This document shows positions 47,455 through 58,332 of a stretch of DNA of 64,000 bases, piece after piece; the first letter of the stretch is position 1; each line of letters begins with the position of its first letter. The position numbers were made by a program, and so were the translations under genes. This DNA comes from Gremmenia infestans (Eukaryota > Ascomycota > Leotiomycetes > Helotiales > Hamatocanthoscyphaceae). The notes under the pieces are model-generated. The model saw only the letters and a program-made list of their open reading frames with translations. It was not told the DNA's origin and searched no databases. Location of the stretch: assembly GCA_032629725.1 (NCBI GenBank), contig JAFEVB010000036.1, positions 1 to 64,000 of the forward strand, written 5' to 3'.

Positions 47455-47811
47455 ATGTCGGTGGAGAATAATACCACTACTAATTCCAGGGCCGTGGCTT
47501 GGGACAAACTCTCAGACGTAGGAAACCCAGAGGACTGGTCGATGGCTCGCAAACGGGCCGCCACAAGCGTCTTTTCAGCCTTTGCCTTTATCTCTCCCGT
47601 CTATGGTTGCACCGGCCCTCGAGGATATTGGCAGAGATCTCAACGTCCATCCTCGCATACGTTGTTCGGTCCCCTCATCATAGGCCCACTTTCCAATTTA
47701 TACGGCCGTGTCCCAGCCTTACAGCTCTCAAATCTGTTCTTTCTCATCTTTAATCTCGGCTGCGTCTTTGCCCGCACGGGACCGCAAATTATGGTTTGCC
47801 GTTTCTTGTGA
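47455..47811 (+). pseudogene. Truncated MFS transporter remnant
   Basis: The frame starts M-S-V-E-N-N and reaches L-S-D-V-G-N-P-E-D-W-S-M-A-R-K-R, the usual start of fungal MFS drug transporters. The first TM is followed by a shift: the A-P-A-L-E-D-I-G-R-D-L-N segment expected next is present only in another frame, and a bit further S-I-L-A-Y-V-V appears in the third. The annotated frame resumes G-P-L-I-I-G-P-L-S-N-L-Y-G-R-V-P-A and ends at a TGA after M-V-C-R-F-L. About 350 residues are missing. It sits near the PKS, so may be a decayed export gene of that island (inference). Confidence 0.75.
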
Positions 47812-48169
47812 AGCTTTGCGGGGTAGAAGTAAATTTCCCGCAGATGAAATGGTAGCTTGGAACTACCACAGTTCTAGGTATTGACCAGTGATGTCGTTGA
47901 AACGCTTTTATGGTAATATAAATAAGAAAAAAATATTACTAATATTATGGGCTACCCCGGAGATGATGACTACTATATTATAGCCATGTGAATCAGTTCA
48001 AGGGCCTCAGGGTAAGATAGGAAAAATTGATTTTCATTAAAGATGATTCTAGAATATAATTAAAACCCTCCGCTTGTTTTCACAACCAGCTCGCAGCTCA
48101 AAATGGGAATCTCATAACAAATTGACCTGTAAAGCGTGCGCCCCTTTAACCTTAACCTTAACCTTAACC
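47812..48169. other. Intergenic between MFS remnant and PEBP gene
   Basis: AT-rich (47900-48060), then a short C-rich stretch; holds most of a hexamer repeat annotated separately. Confidence 0.5.
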
Positions 48170-48172
48170 TTA
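48146..48172. repeat. Interstitial telomere-like (TTAACC) array
   Basis: Four to five tandem TTAACC units, one base different from the telomeric CCCTAA unit seen at base 1. The array ends exactly in the stop codon (48172-48170, minus) of the PEBP gene. A two-copy version also occurs near 58,690. Confidence 0.8.
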
Positions 48173-48744
48173 GTTGCTCAAGAAGTAGTTGGCTGCAAGA
48201 GGTTCACCGAGCTTGGCTTCCTTCTGCCAACTGTCCAGATTGTAGCGCATTCGATGCAAGTTGCCAAGAGGTTTACCATCTGCCGGAGCATACTTTTTGC
48301 CATCAAAACCCTCTGGCTGCTCGAACAGGAAGAACGAATAGCGGTGAGGTGAGCTTCCTGGAGGCGGGGCAGGGCCAATGTAGTTGGCAACAAAAGGCTC
48401 GCTGGAGGTCAAAGTATTATCAGGACCTGCTTTGAAGCCCGGTTGGATCCAGTGGAGGATTGGACCAAGAACGCCAAAAGAGGGGAAAGGAGCGTCGAGA
48501 TCAAGGGCAACGACAAGGTAGGTTGCCGAAGGGTCGGGAACAGCATATGAGATCCCAGGGGCAGACTGAGCCTCTGTAAATATGGTCAGATTGTAGCGTG
48601 GACATGGTAAGGCGTTAACTAACCAGCGCGGGGAATATATTGTTTAGTTGTAATTGCCTTGGCGTTGACAGTAACGCCCAACACCTTAGACTCGTCCTTC
48701 TCGATCACATCAAGGATGCGTTTGACGATAGCGTTGGTAGGCAT
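48170..48744 (-). CDS. Phosphatidylethanolamine-binding protein (PEBP family)
   Basis: Exons 48744-48624 and 48573-48170 encode 174 aa, the usual PEBP length. The core reads Y-L-V-V-A-L-D-L-D-A-P-F-P-S (PEBP D-P-D-A-P region, with D-x-D-A-P kept), then P-I-L-H-W-I-Q-P-G-F and the second conserved loop Y-I-G-P-A-P-P-P-G-S-S-P-H-R-Y-S-F-F-L-F-E-Q. Y-F-L-S-N ends the protein. No signal peptide: a cytosolic carboxypeptidase-Y-inhibitor or lipid-binding relative. It is transcribed away from the FSH1/PKS pair, and its stop overlaps the TTAACC array. Link to the PKS is not proven. Confidence 0.92.
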
Positions 48745-49153
48745 AGCGGGGGAGTTCCAGAGCTTGTAACGAGGATATGGTTAGAGGAGGAAGCCGCGGC
48801 AGAGTAAAGCTGACTGTCTACTAAAAAGAAGGTTCAGGCGAGAATAATGGAATGATGGATGGACGGACTTTACTTTGGAGGAAGACAGAATATAGTAGCA
48901 GGGGGCGACCTAGCTGAATCGGGTATGATCTACATAATCTGGCACATACTGTAATCGCGGGGTGGGGCAAAATGCTAAAATGTCCCCGGTACTATACGGA
49001 GTGGAGGTACGGAGGTACTTCGTACTGTATTGGCAGGGGTATACACCAACAAAAGATATATAATTCGTGTACGCGATCAGTACATGTGGTATTTAGAGGG
49101 TAGCGTTATAATTTTACTTGGTACAAGTCACAAAGTAACATCCCACCTCCACC
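48745..49153. promoter_or_regulatory. Divergent promoter between PEBP and FSH1 hydrolase
   Basis: 409 bp. It includes a TACTTCGTA copy (49016-49024) with a nearby TACGGAGT variant and a short AT-rich stretch near 49060-49080. No named factor site is claimed. Confidence 0.4.
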
Positions 49154-49966
49154 ATGTCTATCGCGCCTCCGCCAACAGTCAACCTTGGAGACCTCCATCT
49201 GCCACGCATTCTCTGTCTGCACGGCGGCGGCGTCAACGCCGAAGCTTTTCGTTTGCAATGTCGAGGCTTATTCCGCTCCCTAAACGGCACATTTAGACTT
49301 GTTTTTCCCGATGCGCCCTACCTGTCCCCCGCCGATCCTGGCGTCATGCCCACCTATGCCCACCTACAGCCGTTTCGGCGCTGGCTGCGTTGGGAGATAG
49401 AGCAAGCCAACCCTGGGCCCGAAGCTATCTGCGGGGACATTGACAGGGCTCTGCATGAAGCAATGATCAATGATAATGCCATGGGGGCCACTGGTGACTG
49501 GGCTGCCATCATGGGCTTCAGCCAGGGCGCTAAGTTAGCTGCCAGTTTGCTGCTCCGCCAGCAGCTTCGTGCCGAGAAACTTGGGAAAGATCAAGCGGGC
49601 TCTGACTTCAAGTTTGCCATTCTTCTGGCTGGGCGCGCTCCTTTGGTCGCTCTTGATGCGGATCTGTCAGACTCGCTGGCCCTTGCTGATGCGGATGAGC
49701 TCACGACTGGTGCCTTTGCACAGGTTACCGGCTCTTTTCTGCAAGGGTCAGACCACGTTCTTCGCCTACCCACTCTCCATGTTCATGGAAAGAAAGATCC
49801 GGGCCTTGCTAATCATCGTCGACTTCTTACCGACTTTTGTAAGGCGGGTACAACTCGCTTGGTAGAATGGGATGGGGATCATCGGGTAGTCATTCAAGCA
49901 GCAGATGTTGCAGCTGTTACAAAAGAGATTCTGGCATTGAGTAAACAGACCGGTGTGATATCGTAA
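49154..49966 (+). CDS. FSH1-type serine hydrolase (putative partner of the PKS)
   Basis: Intronless, 270 aa. P-R-I-L-C-L-H-G-G-G-V-N-A-E-A-F is the FSH1 start motif (oxyanion region); V-F-P-D-A-P-Y follows; I-M-G-F-S-Q-G-A-K-L-A is the GxSxG nucleophile; L-H-V-H-G-K-K-D-P-G carries the catalytic Asp and W-D-G-D-H-R-V the His. All triad residues are present. FSH1 hydrolases such as CitA in citrinin biosynthesis help NR-PKSs by cleaving the ACP-bound polyketide. This gene lies 235 bp upstream of an NR-PKS that lacks its own release domain, on the same strand. Supplying that release in trans is a reasonable inference, not shown. Confidence 0.92.
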   Translation: MSIAPPPTVNLGDLHLPRILCLHGGGVNAEAFRLQCRGLFRSLNGTFRLVFPDAPYLSPADPGVMPTYAHLQPFRRWLRWEIEQANPGPEAICGDIDRALHEAMINDNAMGATGDWAAIMGFSQGAKLAASLLLRQQLRAEKLGKDQAGSDFKFAILLAGRAPLVALDADLSDSLALADADELTTGAFAQVTGSFLQGSDHVLRLPTLHVHGKKDPGLANHRRLLTDFCKAGTTRLVEWDGDHRVVIQAADVAAVTKEILALSKQTGVIS

Positions 49967-50201
49967 TTTTATCCGTGGATTTTTGAAAATCGATTTTACA
50001 TGGGACATAGATGCTCAGAAATTTATAAATCTTATACTAGAAAAGATTAGCGGAGTTTTAAGCGTCTGCTAGATCTCTCTTATCTTATGAGTTACTAAAG
50101 AGTTCTTTACAGATAAGCATCAAGTATCCAGTTCTTAAAAGTATTTTAGAATCAAAACTAATATATATAGTTTGCAAGTCTTTTTGATTACAACCTCAGC
50201 A

Positions 50202-53200
50202 ATGGAATTGTTCTTATGTGGTCCCCAGGCTAGCCTTCCTTCTCCGAAGGATTTGGGTCAACTCCGTCAAATCCTACTAGGCTACAACTCTTTACATGCA
50301 TCTCTAACGTTAACTTTAAAAGAATTACCTAACCTTCTTCGACAATTGACTGCCTTTGACGTCAGTTTGAAACGGGCCTCATCGGCTGCATCAATCGACT
50401 TTCTTTTGCAATGGCTAGATTCGGGACATTTATCTCTACCTGTCGACGACCTCCCCAATATTATTTCTTTGCCTTTCACCGTCATCTTGCAAATCGCTCT
50501 CTTTCTTCAGCACTTGGCGAAAAACAATACAGGATCCGATTATAGTCAGATGGTCCCAGAACTGCCGCGGCACGGCGTACAAGGCTTCTGTATAGGCTTT
50601 CTTACGGCTGCTGCTATTAACTTTTCTGGAAACGAGGAACAGTTGGCCGAATATACCGCTACCAGCTTGAGTCTCGCTATGTGCATTGGTGCCTATATTG
50701 ACCAGAACGCTTTATATGCCGAGCCTCCAAACCCAGTCTGTGCTCTCTCGGTTCGATGGAAGGAAGGAAAGGTTTCAAGATGCCAAGTTGAGAACCTTTT
50801 GGCTGGTTATGCACATGTTAGAACTCAAAAATCCTAGTTCCTAAGAGTTATAAATCTTACGTACATATAGGCTTACATCTCATGCATCACCGACATCAGT
50901 TGCGTTACGATCACTGCCCAAGCGAGTGACGAAAAGCAGCTGACTGAGGTATTGAGAGAGGCTGGACTTCGTGCTAAGAAGATCAGTATCAATGGTCGTT
51001 TCCATTCTGCTGCCGACCACACCACTGCAGCTCAAACGCTGAAGAGGTTTACAAAATCCGTCAAAGGTCTCCAATACCCTGAAGTGTTCCAACTTCAAGC
51101 CCCCCTTCGAAGGAACGACACTGGTGGGGTCATTTCGGGAGGTGATTCAGTTACTGATATTGCAATTGAGAGCATTCTGCTCCACACGGCCGACTGGTAC
51201 ACGACCCTACGGAAAACCTTCGATGTTTTCCCTACAGACTACGCAAGGGTGACCACATTTGCGTTTGAAGAAGGAGTTGTGCCCCTCAGTCTCTCGCAAA
51301 GGAACGAAGCTAATTATCATGTCAACGTTACTAATGGGGCGAACGGTGTGAATGGCGTCAATGGAATCAACGAGAATCTGGAAGCTAAATATCCCCCGCA
51401 TTCAGTTGCGGTAGTTGGCATGTCTTGTCGATTCCCCGGCGCAGATGATGTTGATAAATTCTGGGATCTTCTGGAGTCGGGAGTCTCAATGGTCCGAGAG
51501 GTACCCTCAGATCGATTGAATCTAAATAACCATCGTTTGGCAGATTATGCGAAGACCAAGTTCTGGGGTAATTTCATCGATGATCCTGAGAGCTTCGACC
51601 ATCGCTTCTTCAAGAAATCTGCTCGAGAAGCAGTCTCCTGGGACCCCGAGAAAAGAATTTTGCTAGAAGTTGTCTATGAGGCCTTGGAGTCCGCTGGTCA
51701 TTTCGGACCAGCAGCCGCAGACCACCCAAATGATTATGGTTGTTATATTGGCGCTGTTGGCAACAACTACTATGACAATGTCGCTTGCCATCCACCGAAC
51801 GCATACTCAATGTTGGGAACCTCGCGAGCGTTCTTTAGTGGCCGTATTTCCCACCAGTTTGGCTTCACCGGGCCCGCAATGACTATCGATACTGCATGTT
51901 CTTCATCACTAGTTGCAATAAATGCCGCTTGCCGAGCGATTCAGTCTGGAGAGTGTTCACGAGCAGTTGCAGGTGGCACCAATGTCTTTACGAGTCCTTT
52001 CGATTACCAGAACCTGGCAGCTGCAGGATTCCTGAGCTCAACAGGGGCATGCAAGCCATTTGATGCCTCCGCCGATGGCTATTGTCGTGGGGAAGGTGTC
52101 GCAGCTGTCGTGCTGAAACCTCTTTCGGCAGCTATTGAGGAGGGTGATCATGTTTTAGGTGTGATCGTTGGATCCGCTGTGAATCAAAATCATAACGATG
52201 CTCATATCACTGTTCCTTGCTCTTCATCGCAAACCGCGGTTTACAACAAGGTGCTTGGCATGGCGAACTCTTCTTCATCTAGCGTGACCTATGTTGAGGC
52301 TCACGGTACTGGTGAGTTTGTTGCATTTACAAGAATTGTCAAGTCAAATTGCTAACAGGATTCACAGGAACGCAGGTAGGGGACCCAATCGAATGTCAAA
52401 GTATCCGCGATGCCTTTGGAGGTTCCCACCGTAAGGAGATACTCCACTTTGGATCCGTAAAGGGCCACATTGGTCATACAGAGGCATCGGCAGGTGTGGC
52501 TGGCCTTATTAAAATCCTTCTCATGATGCAGCATAACACTATCCTTGGGCAAGCAAGCTATAGCAATCTCAACCCCAAGATACCCGCACTTGAACCCGAC
52601 ATGATGGCTATTCCGAGACAGTCTCAGCCCTGGAAAACTTCTTCGAAATTCGCTTGCATTAACAGCTATGGTGCAGCTGGAAGTAATGCTGTAGTTGCGA
52701 TCCGTGAGGCCAAGCCTTTCTCTTCTACACCGCGTACAAAACGGCCGACAATTACAACAAAACAACCCTTCTTCATGTCAGCTTCATCAGAGGCCAGCTT
52801 GATTGCATATGCTAGGAAGCTTCTAGCGTACGTAGAAGTACAGCGAACATTCTCTGAGAATACTTCCCACCTCCTTTCTGACATTCTCTTCAACTTAACA
52901 GACAGAAGTAACCATAAGTTGGCTTATTCGGTTTCGAAAACCCTCATTTATTTGGAGGACCTCGAGAAGATGCTTAGTAGTATTGTCGCAGGTTCTGAAA
53001 CCCCAATAAAAGATGCCGGCTCCGGCCCACGTCCAGTTGTCCTAGTCTTCGGTGGCCAGGAGAAAGATTTCGTTGGTCTCTCCAAGGAGGTCGTGGATAA
53101 CTCAGCGCTGTTTCGATCTCATCTGGATACATGCGACTTTGAATTGCAATCGCTTGGCCTTGGAAGTTTATATCCAGCCATCTATCAACGCGAGAGCATT

Positions 53201-56200
53201 GAGAACCTGCCAACTCTCCACGCAGTTCTCTTCGCCGTTCAGTATGCATCTGCAAAGGCTTGGATTGACAGTGGGCTGCGTGTGAGCTCTATCGTGGGAC
53301 ATAGTTTTGGTCAATTGACGGCATTGTGTATATCTGGATGTCTCTCTACACAGGATGCATTGAAACTTGTCGTTGGTCGAGCGGAGCTAATCCACAGCTC
53401 TTGGGGTGAAGAGCGGGGATCCATGATTTCTGTTCAATCTGATTATGCAGTTGTTAATAGTATCCTCGAGACAATCAACGCCGAATCGCCTGACAAGTTA
53501 GAAATTGCCTGCTTTAATCACCCAACAAATCATGTTGTGGTAGGCACAACCAAGGCTGTCGATATTTTCGAAAGCCACATTGCCGGTGATACCAGACTTC
53601 AACAGAATATCCGAGTCAAACGACTAAATGTCACACATGGGTTCCATTCCGCCTTGACTGAAGGCATTCTACCCGGACTCGAGAGCCTTGCTAACAGCGT
53701 GCAATGGAACAAGCCAACTATTTCCATTGAACTGGCAACGGAAGAGCATATTGATCAGGAACTTGGCGCTTGGTTGATTCCACATCACATACGAAACCCG
53801 GTCTATTTCTCCTCGGCCGTTCAAAGAGTTGCCCAGAAGTTCCCGTCTTGCGTTTGGGTGGAAGCAGGTCAAGGATCCTCTGTCATGTCGTTGGTCAAAA
53901 ACTCCGTTAAGGGTGAAGGTCAGCCACTCTACTGTCCGTCCTTTTTAAATGGACCCAACGCAATTTCGTCTGTGGCAGAGACTGTCGTAGAGCTATGGAA
54001 GACTGGTATCCCCGTTCAATTCTGGCCCTATCATCGAAGTGAACGAAGTCATTTCGAGTATAAGAGCCTTCCCCCATACCAATTCGAGAAGACCAAGCAC
54101 TGGCTTCCCTTTATCAACCAAGCCGCTCCAGAGCCCGCCCCAACTATGGCTCCTGCGACCCAAACTATTGTTACGCATGAATTCATCTCGTTCTTGGAAT
54201 TTTCAGACTCAAGTAAGGAGGCCGTTTTCCTCGTCGACCCCGAGAGTGAGCGCTACATGTATTTGCTGAATGGTCACATTGCATCCAACCAAGCTCTTGC
54301 GCCTGCGTCACTGTACGTCGAGCTCCTTTCTCGCGCCGCCATGATCTTAACAAGCAATGCGAGTTTTGACACACATGTTATCAACATGAACTCCATGCAA
54401 ATGAAAGGCGCACCCATTGGTCTTGACTCAAAGAAAAACATCTATATCAAGCTTACGCGCATCACCCCGGATGTGGACTACTGGGATTTCGAATTCTCTA
54501 GCAAGTCAAAAGAAGGCGGCGAGGTTCAGGTTCATGTAATCGGCAAAGTAGGACTCGGCAAAAGGGACGATCCTGCACTGGCTGATACGATCATGCAATG
54601 GAGTGCTTTGATAGGGTATAAAAAGTGTCTCTCCATCATGAACAATGAAGATGGAGAAAAGATGCAAGGTAGACACATCTATCAGGCGCTACAGAAACTA
54701 ATCTTCTTCGACGAAATGTACCACGGCATCAAGAGCATCTCATATCAGGGCCATGAAGCTGCAGGAAAGGTCGCGGCAACGTTAGATCCTAAGCTTTCTC
54801 CCAAGGAGGCATTATATGACACTCCGACCATTGACGGCATGATGCAATTCGCTGGTGTTCTCGTCAACTATTTCGCACACCCTAGTGGGAAAGATGTCCT
54901 CCTCTGCCAGGGTATTAATCGTATCGTCACTGGTGGAGCATTTGATATTACTGCTGGAGAGTGGACCGCATACTCACTTCTGACTGAAGACACCGACGAG
55001 CGCACCGTCAGTGATGTGTACATCTTTGATAAAAAGTCACAGCAAGTTGTGATTGCGTTCATTGGATTTGTCTTTACACGGACTTCTGTATCGGTTTTGC
55101 AGCGATCGCTCCGAAGTGTCAATTCTGGCGGGTCTGGCGCTAACCCTACACCAGCACCCGCAGGAGTCGCCCCAATACCAGTCGCAGTCACTGGGGTATC
55201 CGCAGAATCTAGTAAAGCATCGAAGGTTCTAGAGGTATTCCATAACGTTACAGATATTCCAATGGATGAAATCGCTCTTAGCTCCACACTCGAAGAACTT
55301 GGCGTCGACTCTCTCTTGGTGACGGAGGTCTTGAACGAGATACAAACCGCCTTCGGGCTTGAGATTGACCTCAACACATTCTTGTTCTTCCCCAACGTCA
55401 AGGCTGTCTGCGATTATATCGATTCAGCACTAGGTCTGGGAATCCGGGCTGAACCCCCTGCTTTAGCCGAAGCAAAAGTGAAAGATGTTGCCGTTCGGAC
55501 CCTGCCGACGAATTCTCGTGATGTTGAGTCGAGACCATCTTTACAACGGGCCCAGAAAGTATTTGCTGATTGCAAAGATGCCTACGAGAGGGCTGCCGTC
55601 GAGACGAAAGCTGTCGAATTCTGGGAAAAGTGCTACCCTCGGCAAGCCGCACTCGTGCTTGCGTACGTTGTCGAGGCGTTTGCTAAACTGGGCTGCGATA
55701 TGGCTTCTATCAAAGCTGGAAATGCAGCTCCCATGATCCCTCATTTGCCCAACCACAAGCAACTCGTGCGCCAGCTTTACCGGGTGCTTGAAGATGCTGG
55801 GCTTATCATCGTTAACGACCAAGGCCAGTTTGTTCGCACAACAAAGCTCGTCGACCCTACACCCGCCGCGACCATCTTCACGCAGATCATTCCCGAGTTC
55901 CCCCTCCATGCTAGCGTGCATAGAATCGTCCAGGTCGTTGGTTCGGAACTTGCAGAGTGCTTGACTGGCGAGAAGGATGGTCTTCAGATCGTCTTTGGCA
56001 ATAAGGAGAACAAGAAGACCCTTGATGACCTCTACGAAAACTGGCCTCTCGTGCGCTCTGGGACGATTGCGCTGGGCGAGTTCCTCGAGAAGGCCATGGC
56101 AAATGCCGACAAACCGGGTGTATTTCGCATCCTTGAAGTTGGTGCCGGCACAGGTGGTACGACCAAGTACATTATCCGTCATTTGCAAAAGCTAGGCATC

Positions 56201-56665
56201 TCATTTGAGTATGTCTTTACAGACTTGTCTCCATCGCTGGTTGCAGCCGCCAAGCGCACATTCAAGGATTGTCCCGAGATGGAATTTGCGACGTTGGATA
56301 TTGAGAAGGAGCCACCGGCATCGTGGATCAGTTCCTTCCACTTCATCATCTCAACAAATTGTGTCCACGCGACACGAAACTTGACCACATCGCTAACGTC
56401 GTTGCGCAAGCTGCTCCGCAAGGACGGCGTTTTGACTCTAGTCGAGATTACGCAGAACATGTTCTGGTTGGACATTGCGGTAGGACTGTTTGAAGGATGG
56501 TGGCTATTTGAAGATGGCCGTGAGCATGCCGTAACGCCTGAGTGGCTTTGGAAAGAACATATTCTTCGTGCGGGGTTTAATGCAGTGGATTGGACAGATG
56601 GCGAAGAGCCCGAGGCGCGTACTATTCGTGTCATTGCTGGGTTTCCTACAAGCTCCAGTACTTGA
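50202..56665 (+). CDS. Non-reducing polyketide synthase SAT-KS-AT-PT-ACP-CMeT, no release domain
   Basis: Exons 50202-50816, 50871-52311 and 52368-56665 encode 2117 aa. SAT: G-F-C-I-G nucleophile Cys near residue 130 and G-R-F-H-S His near 250. KS from about 383: T-A-C-S-S-S Cys near 548, E-A-H-G-T-G His near 683, G-H-I-G-H-T His near 722. Malonyl-CoA AT: V-G-H-S-F-G Ser near 998. PT: N-G-H-I-A-S-N-Q-A-L-A-P His near 1322 and T-I-D-G-M-M Asp near 1508. One ACP: G-V-D-S-L-L Ser near 1667. C-methyltransferase: L-E-V-G-A-G-T-G-G-T near 1941. The protein ends about 176 residues later (A-G-F-P-T) with no TE, Claisen cyclase or reductase. No KR, DH or ER. The expected product is an unreduced, C-methylated aromatic ring. 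Active-site residues all appear intact. Confidence 0.97.
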
Positions 56666-57193
56666 TAACTGTAGCATACCTATAATTATAGAGATTAATT
56701 ACCTCCGAATCAGAAGACATCACAAACAACGTGTGGATATGGCTTTGGAAAGTAAGTGGGTGGTCTGGACATAGATATTTGTAGCAATAACAGCATTCTG
56801 AGCATTATCCAAAGCAGAAAGAAGAAAATGCAAATGGACATTCGTCGGCGACATGTGCTATAGTAGGTACGAAGTACTAGGAGAGAATAAATGCAGGCAG
56901 GGATGTATGTATATAATTAAGGTGAGAAGGAAAGGCATGCATGTCAAAGCTTGAGAGGCTGAAGGGAAAAAGAAGAGGCTTTTCATTTCTTGGTAACATG
57001 GTGAATATGGGATTTCATTTATTGAATCGATTGATAATGCATGGGTATCGCAGACCAGACAGGAGAAAAGACCAATATAAATAGCGCCATGTAAACAAAG
57101 ATCAAGGAAGAGGATAATGAAGATCGATCCAACGCCCGTCCAAACATTCCCGGCTCCCTCGGCTCGTATATCGTAAATCGTATATCTTCAGCA
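56666..57193. other. Intergenic, 3' flank of PKS
   Basis: No additional release-domain coding was found in any frame after the PKS stop. A TACGAAGTA palindrome lies at 56868-56876. Confidence 0.6.
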
Positions 57194-58332
57194 TCAAGCA
57201 TCAGATCGCAGCATATTAGAACTATTCATCAGCATCTCATTGCTCTGCCTCGCACTCCCTCCACCATTCCGACTCATACTCACACTCGACCGCTCCGTTC
57301 CCGTCAATCCTGTGCCCTTCCTCTTCCCCAGCGCGAGCGTCCACCGCCGCTTATTCCCCCCCGGCACCCCATAGCCATCTAGGCCCAGCACCTCTCGCAA
57401 CTCGGGGATCTCGGCATGATCTCGCGTATTGCGCATGCGGTGACACCATGCAACCCTCTTCTCCTCTCCAACGCCCAAACCCCCACCCTCCCCAAGCATC
57501 TTGCGCTCGTTATCCGCATTGCTGAGATCGGGGCTGCAGATGGGCGTCGCCATGTTCACGGGCTCGAAGAGGAATTCCCCACCGACTTGATGGTATCCGC
57601 CGCCCTGGAACGCCTTGCCGCCCTTGATCTGCTTGAGGCTCTGCACGAAGCTGGTGACCATGGCGCTCATGAGGGATCTGCGCATGTATTCGGGGTGGGC
57701 GCCTATGTTGAGGGTGCGCAGCATGCCGAGCTCCTCGTAGGTTTTCTTGGTCGGGTCCGCGTAGATGGGGAAGGGGCAGGATGTGGCTTCTTGGTACATG
57801 GAGATTAGGGCGGGGGAGCCGCAGCCGACGACGGCGATGAAGGTTGGGGTGGGGAGGTGCAGGAGGTCGGAGGGCGTGATGGAGGAGGCGATGGCGCGCA
57901 TGTATTCTTGACAATTCTGGGAGAGAGGTTGTTAGCTGTGGGTACGGAGGGTGAGGGGGTATTGGAGGGGAAATCGCTTACGCCGCAGAAGAAATGCCGT
58001 ATGAATATTATCAATACCCTCCTCGCCACATTCGGGCCATTGTATAGATCTTTGAATGGGATTGTTATGCCGTCTTTGTCCAGCACCATCAACTTCTCGA
58101 GTCGGGCCAAGGTTTCTTGCGTCGGGATCTCGTTATTCGTGTTCACGTCGCCATTGAATTCTGCTGTATGGTCAATGCGATCTGTGTAGTTCTGTTCAGA
58201 TGCTCTCGAGGTGTCTATTTTTTCAAGCGCTGCGAGTGTTTTCGAATCCAGTCCATTCGTCTTTGGGATATCGTTGGGTTTGGAAGCAACGGCTACATCT
58301 CGAGCAGCTAGAGAGCTAGAGGAGATAGCCAT
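57194..58332 (-). CDS. AhpC/TSA-type thioredoxin-fold protein (AhpC-TSA_2/PRXL2-like)
   Basis: Exons 58332-57982 and 57916-57194 give 357 aa. An N-terminal ~90-residue polar segment leads to V-L-D-K-D-G and the thioredoxin-like fold: R-V-L-I-I-F-I-R-H-F-F-C-G, then N-C-Q-E-Y-M after the intron, forming a C-G-N-C pair. Further: P-T-F-I-A-V-V-G-C-G-S-P, F-P-I-Y-A-D-P-T-K-K-T-Y-E-E-L-G-M, and G-G-E-F-L-F. This is the AhpC/TSA antioxidant-like family of fungi, with uncertain substrate. The last ~110 residues are a basic Ser/Gly tail. The intron falls exactly between the two Cys codons of the CxxC. Confidence 0.88.

Noticed and set aside
55541..56188. Minus-strand frame of 215 aa inside the PKS
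   Set aside because: Antisense to the ACP-CMeT region, with no independent motif.
56666..57193. Search for a lost TE/R domain after the PKS stop
   Set aside because: No frame shows GxSxG or Rossmann motifs; the PKS end appears genuine.
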